A stretch of 51,229 nucleotides of DNA from contig JALOCI010000017.1 of assembly GCA_023227835.1 (NCBI GenBank), positions 1-51,229 on the forward strand, in the 5' to 3' direction. Both the position numbers and the translations under genes were made by a program. Below are positions 42,267 through 49,844 of this stretch, one piece after another; positions within the stretch are counted from its first letter, which is position 1, and every line of letters starts with the position of its first letter. Source of the stretch: Bacteroidales bacterium. GTDB taxonomy: Bacteria > Bacteroidota > Bacteroidia > Bacteroidales > UBA932. A model generated the notes under the pieces. That model made no database searches, was not told the DNA's origin, and worked only from the letters and a program-made list of their open reading frames with translations.

Positions 42267-42538
42267 CTAAAAACCTTGGCTAGGTGTCGTTTTCAGTCAC
42301 TGTCCGGAAAGTCGTTTGGCACAGCCACAAAGTCTCAAGGACGCTGGTTTTTCTTAACGGCCTCATAAGCCGCTTTTATACTGTGGACAAATACTGTCTC
42401 AGGGCTGTCCATCCTCAGTCGTTGCACTCCCTCCGGCTGAAATGCCCTGATCCAGCATTTTCCCACTCACTTGTAAGCGGATTATGAGGCAAAATGTCGA
42501 TTCTTGTGTTTCCACTAAAAAACCAAGGTCTTTTTTGC
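42267..42538 (+). repeat. Boundary motif copy 8 plus hairpin repeat R5 (type A)
   Basis: The most complete unit: ACTAAAAACCTTGGCTAGGT (42267-42284) at the left and AAAAAACCAAGGTC (42517-42530) at the right, in inverted orientation, enclose the shared flank GCACAGCCACAA...CTCAAGGAC and a hairpin whose outer stem GCCTCATAAGCCGCTT (42360-42375) pairs 15 of 16 with AAGCGGATTATGAGGC (42475-42490). The left motif is 5 nt from the Panacea gene stop. It ends the array on the left side of the ABC/radical-SAM operon. Confidence 0.87.
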
Positions 42539-42585
42539 CGTTGTGTCTGCTGGGCACTTGAACTTTCAGGATGAACACAAAATTT

Positions 42586-42619
42586 AAACTCGCTTCTTTT
42601 CAAACAAGGGAGCGAGTTT
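42586..42619 (+). terminator. Rho-independent terminator
   Basis: AAACTCGCT / AGCGAGTTT, a 9-bp stem with a further two to three weaker pairs, followed by TTTTCGCATTTTT. It separates the Panacea/R5 transcript from the following operon. Confidence 0.65.
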
Positions 42620-42721
42620 TCGCATTTTTAACAATTTGTAATCTCGTAGTTTCGTGACAAATAGATTGTTGATTAAAATATTATTTGTAACTTTTCACGG
42701 AGTTTTCTAATCACAATAAAA

Positions 42722-42871
42722 ATGTTATCTACAATAATAATTATCTTAATAGCCCTTGTTTTTATTTGGTTATTAAGAAAGTCAAAAGTCGGTAATCATT
42801 TACATTGGCCGCAATTTAATTCATCATTAGAAAACAAAGCGTATTATATATCCGAATTAGATTATGCTTAA
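42722..42871 (+). CDS. 49-residue membrane peptide at the head of the ABC/radical-SAM operon
   Basis: ATG 42722 to TAA 42869-42871, too short for usual calling. A single membrane segment at the N-terminus (residues 2-17, LSTIIIILIALVFIWLL) is followed by RKSKVGNHLHWPQFNSSLENKAYYISELDYA, a soluble tail. Its stop overlaps the start of the first ATPase gene by 8 nt (ATGCTTAA), the arrangement of translational coupling, which supports it being real. No family recognised. Possibly a small subunit of the transporter. Confidence 0.6.
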   Translation: MLSTIIIILIALVFIWLLRKSKVGNHLHWPQFNSSLENKAYYISELDYA

Positions 42872-43625
42872 TATCAATAACATATCGAAGTCATTTGGTG
42901 ACCGAAAAGTTCTTTTTGATTTGAACATGGATTTTGAGCGAGGCCAGATTTATACAATAGTTGGTAGTAATGGTGCAGGTAAAACTACATTATTTAATCT
43001 TATTACTGGATTTCTGAAGCCGGATAAGGGTGATATATCATTAAACGGCAAGTCACTAACAAATCATTCCCCTGTTAAAATTAATGAGAGAGGTATTACT
43101 CGGACATTTCAAGACTTAAGACTGATAAACAACCTCACAGTAAAAGAGAATATACTCTTAGCTTTTAAAAATAATCTTGGAGAAAAAATATATAATGCTG
43201 TTTTACCATCAAACTTCTTCAAAAAACAAAATTTGGAATTCTCTCACAAAGCAGATAAAATATTAGAAAAAGTACATCTTTCAAATTTGGCTAATGAACT
43301 GGCTTGCAATATATCATACGGGCAACAGAAACTATTAAATATTGGATGTTGCATAGCCAATGATGCCAAATTATTATTATTAGATGAACCTGTCGCTGGA
43401 ATTGATAAAGATAATTATTTACGTATATACAATCTGTTGATTGATTTAAAGAAAGAAGGTAAAACCATCATACAGATTGAGCATAACTATGAATTTATGG
43501 AAGGTCTTAGCGATGGTATATATTTCCTTCATCATGGCAATGCAACATTTTTCAAGAGTTATACTGGTTTTAAAGACAGCGATTTAGTAAAAGAAGAATA
43601 TTTTATGCAAGATGCTAAAAGTTGA
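42864..43625 (+). CDS. Liv-type ABC transporter ATPase (LivG-like)
   Basis: 253 residues. Walker A VGSNGAGKTTLFN, Q-loop region TFQDLRLINNLTVKENILLAF, signature ISYGQQK (the family's YGQQ variant), Walker B LLLLDEPVAGI and H-loop IQIEHNYEFM. The GITRTFQ segment and the extra insertion after it mark the LivG branch of the branched-chain/hydrophobic amino acid and amide (HAAT) family. The first of two ATPases; it overlaps the second by 14 nt. Confidence 0.9.
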   Translation: MLNINNISKSFGDRKVLFDLNMDFERGQIYTIVGSNGAGKTTLFNLITGFLKPDKGDISLNGKSLTNHSPVKINERGITRTFQDLRLINNLTVKENILLAFKNNLGEKIYNAVLPSNFFKKQNLEFSHKADKILEKVHLSNLANELACNISYGQQKLLNIGCCIANDAKLLLLDEPVAGIDKDNYLRIYNLLIDLKKEGKTIIQIEHNYEFMEGLSDGIYFLHHGNATFFKSYTGFKDSDLVKEEYFMQDAKS

Positions 43626-44259
43626 ACATATAACAACGGGATATGGAAAAAAGCAAGTTTTAACTGATGTCTCTTTTGAAGTGGCAAAAGGCGAAACGAT
43701 TTTGTTGACTGGTGCTAATGGATCAGGTAAAAGTACAGTACTGAAAACCATTTATGGTCTATTGAAGCCTTGGAATGCAGAAGGTAAAATATATTTTGAG
43801 GGAAGAGATATTACGGCCCTACCAACTTCACAAATGATACACATTGGAATTGTTTATGTCCCCCAGAAGAAAAATGTGTTTGAAGACTTTACAGTAGAAG
43901 AAAATCTACTGACCTCAGCTAGCATATATCCCAAAACAGAAGCTATTAAAAGGAAAGGTCAAGTTTTGAAAATGCTCCCAATTTTAAATGAATTACGGAA
44001 AAGAACCCCATTTCATTTAAGCGGTGGAGAGAGACAATTATTGGCCTTATGTAATGCATTAGTCCATAATCCAAAAATTGTTTTATTTGATGAACCATTT
44101 GCCGGTGTCGATCCGGAAAATATAATTAGTCTTAACAATGCAATGCAAATAATGAGAGCCAATAATACTACTTTCATCATTGCGGAGCACAGAAAATTTA
44201 TGTTAAAAAGTGTTGATAAAAGAGAGATTATATTAGAATTAGGAATGATTAAAAAATAA
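43612..44259 (+). CDS. Liv-type ABC transporter ATPase (LivF-like)
   Basis: 215 residues. Walker A LTGANGSGKSTVLK, IVYVPQKKNVFEDFTVEENLL (the VPQ..N.F..LTVEENL pattern of LivF), signature LSGGERQLLALCNAL, Walker B KIVLFDEPFAGVDPE and H-loop IIAEHRKFM. It would pair with the LivG-like subunit to power the importer. It starts inside the previous gene and ends 4 nt before the binding-protein gene. Confidence 0.9.
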   Translation: MLKVEHITTGYGKKQVLTDVSFEVAKGETILLTGANGSGKSTVLKTIYGLLKPWNAEGKIYFEGRDITALPTSQMIHIGIVYVPQKKNVFEDFTVEENLLTSASIYPKTEAIKRKGQVLKMLPILNELRKRTPFHLSGGERQLLALCNALVHNPKIVLFDEPFAGVDPENIISLNNAMQIMRANNTTFIIAEHRKFMLKSVDKREIILELGMIKK

Positions 44260-44263
44260 ATAT

Positions 44264-45379
44264 ATGAAGAAGGAAATTTACATAATAATTGGTGTGATTG
44301 CAATAATTGCGATCGTGTTTGTATTATATTTTAATAAAAATAACGAAATAAATAAGGATACTACTATTAATATTGGTGTTATTTTACCATTAACAGGAGA
44401 TGCTGCGGTATATGGTCAAGCCATGAAAAATGGGATAATGTTAGCTTACGATGAATCAGAAATAAAAGAAAAAATAAATCTCATTTTTGAAGATGATATT
44501 GGTGATAACAACAAAGCGTTATCAGCTGCCTATTCACTTATCAACAAGAAAGCAGTTGCTATTATAGGTGGTGCTCAAAGCAAAACAGCGGATGTACTAA
44601 TTCCGCTATTAACAAAAGAGAAGATTCCTCTCGTAGCACCTGGTGCATCTTCTGTAGAATTTGATAATATAAGCCATTACTTCTTTAGGCTTTGGGCTTC
44701 GGATTCTTATGATGGAGAAATTATGGCAGATTTTATTACAAAACAAAACATGGGAAATAAAATTGCAATATTTTATACTAATTCAAAATATGGAGTAGGA
44801 ATAGATCAGGTCTTCGAAAAAGCAATCAAGAAAAGGAATGGGAATATTGTTTTTTCAGAATCTTTTTCTGAAGGTGCAAAAGATTTTAAAACACAACTTG
44901 TAAAAATTAAAAATAATGGTGCAACAGCATTGTTTTTACCCGGATACTATGAAGAAGTATCTATTATCATTAAGCAAATTAGAGAATTGGGAATAAAAAT
45001 AGACATTTATGGCACAAGTAGTTTTCATGATGAAAAATTATTGTCATCGCTTGGAAATTCATTAAATGGGGTTTATTTCTCATACCCAGATTTTGATATA
45101 AATGGGAGTAAAGAAGCGACCAAACAATTCGCGGATAACTATTATAGAAAATACTCTGTTAAAGCAGATGTTTTTGCAGCAAACGCATATGATTGTTTTA
45201 AGGTAATTGAATATGCTTTAAAAAATGGAGCAAAAACGTCAAATGACATTAGAGCTAAAATTGCAGAAATAGAAAATTTTGTCGGTGCTGGTGGTAATTT
45301 TTCTTTTGATGATTTTGGGAGTGTTCTAAAAGAATTTTCTGTATATCAAATAATTGATGGTAAATATTTAAAATTTTAA
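44264..45379 (+). CDS. Liv/HAAT-type periplasmic ligand-binding protein, membrane anchored
   Basis: 371 residues. One N-terminal hydrophobic segment (IYIIIGVIAIIAIVFVLYF) with no lipobox Cys, so it is anchored as an uncleaved membrane protein rather than free. The rest is a type I periplasmic binding fold (Peripla_BP_6): INIGVILPLTGDAAVYGQAMKNGIMLAYDE, IIGGAQSKTADVLIPLLTKEKIPLVAPGASS, YFFRLWASDSYDGEIMADFI and a hinge region with FFLPGYYEE-like ALFLPGYYEEVSIII. Ligands of this family are amino acids, amides, urea or aromatic acids. The ligand cannot be read from sequence. Confidence 0.88.
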   Translation: MKKEIYIIIGVIAIIAIVFVLYFNKNNEINKDTTINIGVILPLTGDAAVYGQAMKNGIMLAYDESEIKEKINLIFEDDIGDNNKALSAAYSLINKKAVAIIGGAQSKTADVLIPLLTKEKIPLVAPGASSVEFDNISHYFFRLWASDSYDGEIMADFITKQNMGNKIAIFYTNSKYGVGIDQVFEKAIKKRNGNIVFSESFSEGAKDFKTQLVKIKNNGATALFLPGYYEEVSIIIKQIRELGIKIDIYGTSSFHDEKLLSSLGNSLNGVYFSYPDFDINGSKEATKQFADNYYRKYSVKADVFAANAYDCFKVIEYALKNGAKTSNDIRAKIAEIENFVGAGGNFSFDDFGSVLKEFSVYQIIDGKYLKF

Positions 45380-45383
45380 TAAA

Positions 45384-46310
45384 ATGTTAGTTTCGTTAGA
45401 TTGGCTTGATTTGTTTGAATTAGATGGACTGCCAAATTGGATAAAAATCATTATTTATATATTAATAGTTTTTTTGTCCTCCTCTACATTGTTACGATTG
45501 ATTTCTCCTAAGGCATACTCTTATTTTCAAGCAATTATGAATAGATTCCTAAATTATAAAACGATAAAAAGCTTGAATCACACTCACCCCGTTGAAAAAA
45601 TTGTATCTAACAATATCATTTTTGTTGGAGTAAAAGAAGATCAATTTTCTGAATATGCAGAAAGATTTATGAGAGAAGAAAAGTCTCAAATAATCATAAC
45701 CAATTCTCGAGAGCCAGGTTGGTTCTATAAAAAGTTTCGTAATGCTATATTTGACACAAAGTCAGGAAACTCTAACGCACAATCAATAATACAAAACTTA
45801 GAAACTATCTTCAAACAAAAAAATACAAATTATGAGTCTGCATATCTTGAGATTAGAAAATTAAGAAAGTTATTTTTTGAAGACAAGGTAATAAATAACG
45901 TTTTTCCACATCTAAAAAAATTATCTGAATCGGGATCATCAAATAAATTAAGAGTGAACTTTTTTAAGTACAATATAAATGATTGTAGAGCAAAAGAATT
46001 TGAAAATTTTAGAAAAGATAATACAAAACTACATCTTTTTTTCTTTGAAACTTTTATTAATTATAATGTAAAGAGTATATACTGCAATATTTGTGAAAGT
46101 AAATATGAAGGTGAAGATGCATTAATATTAAGCGACAAAGTGTTGTTATATAATAATATAAAAGAATTGCATTATAGACCATCAATTAATTCGCATGATT
46201 TTTTTCACTATGTAAAAAATCATGTTACATCAATTCAAAAGCAAGAAACAAAATTAATTGCCAAGCAATTGATTGGGGATATTAGTGAATGTTTTTTATC
46301 AAATAACTAG
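45384..46310 (+). CDS. Membrane-anchored protein of unknown family (paralogue A)
   Basis: 308 residues. One membrane segment near the N-terminus (about 18-40, NWIKIIIYILIVFLSSSTLLRLI), then a soluble domain. Paralogous to the next gene over almost its full length; shared landmarks are ITNSREPGWFYKKF versus ITNIREPGWFFNYV, KLRVNFFKYNIN versus KVRVNFFKVFIN, HLFFFETFINYNVKSIYCNI versus HLIFFEDFINYNVTSVFCDI and GEDALILSDKVLL versus GEDSLILDNKIVL. The last resembles the end of sensor-like domains found in STAND or kinase-type proteins, but no known domain fits. Follows the binding-protein gene by 4 nt. Confidence 0.65.
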   Translation: MLVSLDWLDLFELDGLPNWIKIIIYILIVFLSSSTLLRLISPKAYSYFQAIMNRFLNYKTIKSLNHTHPVEKIVSNNIIFVGVKEDQFSEYAERFMREEKSQIIITNSREPGWFYKKFRNAIFDTKSGNSNAQSIIQNLETIFKQKNTNYESAYLEIRKLRKLFFEDKVINNVFPHLKKLSESGSSNKLRVNFFKYNINDCRAKEFENFRKDNTKLHLFFFETFINYNVKSIYCNICESKYEGEDALILSDKVLLYNNIKELHYRPSINSHDFFHYVKNHVTSIQKQETKLIAKQLIGDISECFLSNN

Positions 46311-46402
46311 TTATGGTCTACTATTTACCTGTCATTAAAAAATAATTATTTTGAAGATATTTGAAATAATAATGCTCTTTAATTAAATATATAAATGATA
46401 AA

Positions 46403-47299
46403 ATGGAAGGACAAACATTAACAATAATTGGATTTCTCCTTACAATTTTTGGTATTATAATTAGTATTATCGGTCTCTTCTACCCTGAAGAATTGGCCTA
46501 TTTCTTAAGGATATTAAAAAATAATAGGCAAGTCAGTAAGAAAAAATTATTGTACAAATATAGAGCACAGATGATTACTAATAATGTAATTTTATTGGAT
46601 ATATCTGAAGTTGAGTTTTCGAAAGTTGCAGCAAATTTTCTGAAAGACAAATCTCATAAAAGACTAACAATAACCAATATAAGAGAACCGGGTTGGTTCT
46701 TCAACTATGTGTTCGAAAGAGTTTCTTCAGAGTTTAGTTCTGATAAGACTCCTTATAAAACGATAAAATTTTTACATGATGTTATCATTGGAAAAGAAAA
46801 TGCTGATGTTAATTATGTAAGAACAGAACTTAGAAAATTAACAAATGAATTTTATAATAAAAATGAGAATACTATAGAAGAAATTCTCCCCCACTTAAAG
46901 CCATTTAACAATCGGGAGATTGATAAAAAAAATAAAGTGAGAGTTAATTTTTTTAAAGTTTTTATAAATAACACCGATGCAAATACTAATACATTTATAA
47001 AAAATAATCATTGGGTTCACCTTATATTCTTTGAGGATTTTATAAATTATAATGTTACAAGCGTTTTTTGTGACATATCAAATAGCAATTCTATGTATCT
47101 TGGGGAAGATTCTTTAATACTAGATAACAAGATTGTGTTGAATCATGATGAATATGTCAAAGAATTAAATTTCCAAAATCATAGGCATCCTATTGATAAA
47201 GTTTTGTCTCATGGTTTTTATCAGGAGATTCTTAGCAAAAAAGAAAATTATCTAGAAACGAAAATAATTTTAGAAAAGTTATACCATATAGCAATATGA
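46403..47299 (+). CDS. Membrane-anchored protein of unknown family (paralogue B)
   Basis: 298 residues. One N-terminal membrane segment (about 5-28, LTIIGFLLTIFGIIISIIGLFY), then a soluble domain homologous to paralogue A (see the four shared landmarks listed there). The two differ most between residues about 100 and 160. A 92-nt gap separates them, the largest gap in the operon, and could hold an extra promoter. The 3' end overlaps the radical SAM gene by 4 nt (ATGA), so coupled. Two tandem copies suggest a heterodimer or subfunctionalised pair. Confidence 0.65.
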   Translation: MEGQTLTIIGFLLTIFGIIISIIGLFYPEELAYFLRILKNNRQVSKKKLLYKYRAQMITNNVILLDISEVEFSKVAANFLKDKSHKRLTITNIREPGWFFNYVFERVSSEFSSDKTPYKTIKFLHDVIIGKENADVNYVRTELRKLTNEFYNKNENTIEEILPHLKPFNNREIDKKNKVRVNFFKVFINNTDANTNTFIKNNHWVHLIFFEDFINYNVTSVFCDISNSNSMYLGEDSLILDNKIVLNHDEYVKELNFQNHRHPIDKVLSHGFYQEILSKKENYLETKIILEKLYHIAI

Positions 47300-48213
47300 A
47301 TTTAAATATAATTATCCCACACTATCATTCAAGCTTTTGCTTAAACAATTGCATGTATTGTGGTTTTAAAAAAAGCAACCAGATTATTCCTCGTAAACGA
47401 TTAACTGAAGAAGAATTTATAGCAGAAATTGATTTGATTTTATCATGGGGATATAGGACAATAGAATTTGTGTATGCTTCAGATCCTCTGCTTGATATTT
47501 CGAACATAGCCAAGAGAATAGGGTATGTCAAAGAAATAGGGCAAAAAAGAAATATGTATTTAAGGGTAGGTCTTAATGCTGATCCATTAAAATATGAAGA
47601 TTATTTGACTTTAAAAAAAGCCGGATTAGATTTCTTTGTTATATGGATGGAAACATACTCTCGTGAAAAATATGCTTTTTGGCATGATCCGAATTGTCCT
47701 AAATATGATTTTGATTTTCGTTATAATTCATACAGCAGAGCTATTGATGCTGGTTTAACTAATTATGGCATGGGAATACTCTTTGGCCTTAATAATTGGC
47801 ATGAAGATGTAACAGCTTTAGTAGAACATGGAAAAATCTTAGAACAAAAATATGGCATATCACCTTATATTATTGGACTACCTCGTTTCAAAAAAGCTAA
47901 CTCTGTTATTGACATAGATGATTATATTCTTCCAGTAAATGATGAAGAGTATATGCAGGCTTGTAAAACGTATAAAGAAAACTTCCCAAAAACAATGTTA
48001 TTTATTAACACTAGGGAGAAGTTGGATTTTAACTTAAAATTTTGTGGAGATAACGATTTATTTACAATAGATTGTGGTACTTCTCCCGGGGCATACTTAT
48101 ATCCGTCAGTAGTAAAGAATGGAGTTGAGCAGTTTCACACCTACCAATATAATAGAGATATAGCCACAAGAAAAATTAAGGAAAAGGGATTTACTCCAAT
48201 ATTTGACTGGTAA
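47296..48213 (+). CDS. Radical SAM protein, ThiH/HydG-like (aromatic amino acid lyase family)
   Basis: 305 residues. The radical SAM cluster motif is Cys15-x3-Cys19-x2-Cys22 in FCLNNCMYCGFKKSNQI. The rest follows the ThiH/HydG pattern: VIWMETYSREKYAFWHDPNCPKYDFDFRYNSYSRAIDAGLTNYGMGILFGLNNWHEDVTALVEHGKILEQKYGISPYIIGLPRF and a final FINTREKLDFNLKFCGDNDLFTIDCGTSPGAY. ThiH and HydG cleave tyrosine to p-cresol and dehydroglycine. This protein lacks HydG's C-terminal second cluster and is shorter than ThiH. No thiamine or hydrogenase genes are near. It overlaps the genes on both sides. Confidence 0.85.
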   Translation: MNLNIIIPHYHSSFCLNNCMYCGFKKSNQIIPRKRLTEEEFIAEIDLILSWGYRTIEFVYASDPLLDISNIAKRIGYVKEIGQKRNMYLRVGLNADPLKYEDYLTLKKAGLDFFVIWMETYSREKYAFWHDPNCPKYDFDFRYNSYSRAIDAGLTNYGMGILFGLNNWHEDVTALVEHGKILEQKYGISPYIIGLPRFKKANSVIDIDDYILPVNDEEYMQACKTYKENFPKTMLFINTREKLDFNLKFCGDNDLFTIDCGTSPGAYLYPSVVKNGVEQFHTYQYNRDIATRKIKEKGFTPIFDW

Positions 48214-48214
48214 A

Positions 48215-48979
48215 ATGCAAAATAACACAAATCTAACGTTATCACAATATTCCAAATTTGCCCCATATTATAAAGCAATTGGAGAAAAAAGGGGACATTT
48301 TGATGCTCAGACAATGTTTTTAAAGAATATTCTAAAATGTCATTCGAGTGAAAGCTACACAATTTTAGATGCTTCGTGTGGTACAGGTAATGTACTTTTA
48401 AATTTATCAGAAATTTTTCCTAATTATAAGTTGTTTGGGACTGATGGATGTCCTGAATTTGTTTTACAAGCAAACAGATTAGTGGGTAGTAAATCTATTA
48501 ATATTCAGTGTACTGAATGGTTGAATCTAAGAAACGTTTTTGAACCTAATAAATTTGATTTAATTTATATATTAGGAAACTCTATTGGGCATGCTTCCTC
48601 TATTAATGAATTTTCTCAAATTCTATCAATTATAAAAACACTATTGAAAGATGGTGGAAGTTTTATATTTGATCTAAGAACATGGAGTGATTGTGATAAT
48701 AATAAATCATTTAATGAGCCATATATTAAAGAAAATTTTATTTATTTAACTAATCTTAAATACACAACGGAATATTATTTTAAGAATCGGAGGCATTATT
48801 TAGTCCATAGAATATATAATGGGGATAAACTAGTGACCGAAATAAAACTGAGCTTTTTTGCCTATTCAAGGCAAGAGATTGATGATATAATAATCTCAAA
48901 CGGTTTTTATATATTAGAGAGGGCTCATAAACCTCAAGATTATCCATTTTTATCATACAAAATAAGAAAATGCAAATAA
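48215..48979 (+). CDS. Class I SAM-dependent methyltransferase
   Basis: The start is ATG 48215 (MQNNTNLTLSQYSKFAPYY), or 48203 four codons earlier with an 11-nt overlap with the radical SAM gene. SAM-binding motif I is ILDASCGTGNVLLNLSEIFP; motif II-III regions read IYILGNSIGHASSINEFSQILSIIKTLLKDGGSFIFDLRTWSD. The LGNSIGH and FDLRTW segments recall the glycine/sarcosine N-methyltransferase branch (CLGNSFAHL..., IDHRNY in the mammalian enzyme), as judged by eye. It would methylate a small molecule, perhaps a product of the radical SAM reaction. Overlaps the permease gene by 10 nt. Confidence 0.82.
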   Translation: MQNNTNLTLSQYSKFAPYYKAIGEKRGHFDAQTMFLKNILKCHSSESYTILDASCGTGNVLLNLSEIFPNYKLFGTDGCPEFVLQANRLVGSKSINIQCTEWLNLRNVFEPNKFDLIYILGNSIGHASSINEFSQILSIIKTLLKDGGSFIFDLRTWSDCDNNKSFNEPYIKENFIYLTNLKYTTEYYFKNRRHYLVHRIYNGDKLVTEIKLSFFAYSRQEIDDIIISNGFYILERAHKPQDYPFLSYKIRKCK

Positions 48980-49842
48980 TTGTTAACATATTAATTAGCT
49001 TTTCGATATTTTTATTTGTGGCACAAACATTTGTGTTGGTTTATTTACCTACCAAATTTTTCAATTTAGCTCTCGCTGTATCTTTAGCTTTTTCCGCATA
49101 TTTCACCTATCTTTTCTCCCAACAACTACAACTCTCTCTCTGGCTTTCTATTCTTTTGGCAATTATCTGTGCCACAGCCGTCGGAATGTTATCCGAATTT
49201 GGTATATATAAACCATTAAGAAAGCGTGGAGCTTCACCTATGATCCTGATGATTGCATCTTTAGGGCTATATATTGTATTGCAAAACATAATTTCCATGC
49301 TTTGGGGTGATGATACCAAAAGTGTGAGGATGGGTGACATCCAGGTGGGTCATGAGTTTCTTGGGGCATATATTACAGATATTCAAATCATCACAGTTGT
49401 AGTTTGCATACTGTTGTTTGTAGCTTGTGTTGTTTTCATGAAACATAGCCGTATTGGGAGAAATATCCGAGCGGTGGCAAGTAATCCGGAGTTAAGCAAT
49501 ATCATTGGCATTTCATCTGACAGGGTTATTCTGTGGGCCTTTGGCATAGGTTCAGCATTAGCAGCAGTGGCTGGTATCCTTATCGCTTTTGATACTGATA
49601 TGACCCCAACAATGGGCTTTAATTGGTTGCTGTATGGGGTCGTTGCAATGATAATCGGAGGTGTAGGTAGCAACTGGGGATTGGTAGGAGGGGCACTGTT
49701 GCTCGCAACGGCTCAACATCTATCAGCTTACTATATTGGTAGTCAATGGATGGATGCGGTAGCATATATTATCTTAATTTTGTTCTTATTAGCTAAACCA
49801 CTTGGCTTCAGTGGTAAACGATTAAAGAAGATTGAAATATAA
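48970..49842 (+). CDS. Liv-type ABC permease (LivH-like)
   Basis: 290 residues, about eight hydrophobic segments. Diagnostic LivH features: FNLALAVSLAFSAYFTYLF, KPLRKRGASPMILMIASLGLYIVLQNIISMLWGDD, IRAVASNPELSNIIGISSDRVILWAFGIGSALAAVAGIL and GFNWLLYGVVAMIIGGVGSNWGLVGGALLL. The transmembrane subunit of a HAAT importer. Overlaps the methyltransferase gene by 10 nt and is 2 nt before livM. Codon and base composition here is less AT-rich than in the genes just upstream. Confidence 0.92.
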   Translation: MQIIVNILISFSIFLFVAQTFVLVYLPTKFFNLALAVSLAFSAYFTYLFSQQLQLSLWLSILLAIICATAVGMLSEFGIYKPLRKRGASPMILMIASLGLYIVLQNIISMLWGDDTKSVRMGDIQVGHEFLGAYITDIQIITVVVCILLFVACVVFMKHSRIGRNIRAVASNPELSNIIGISSDRVILWAFGIGSALAAVAGILIAFDTDMTPTMGFNWLLYGVVAMIIGGVGSNWGLVGGALLLATAQHLSAYYIGSQWMDAVAYIILILFLLAKPLGFSGKRLKKIEI

Positions 49843-49844
49843 TT

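Noticed and set aside
42640..42720. Promoter of the ABC/radical-SAM operon (TTG...TATTATTTG)
   Set aside because: The downstream box has the wrong internal spacing for TAnnTTTG; not convincing enough to list.
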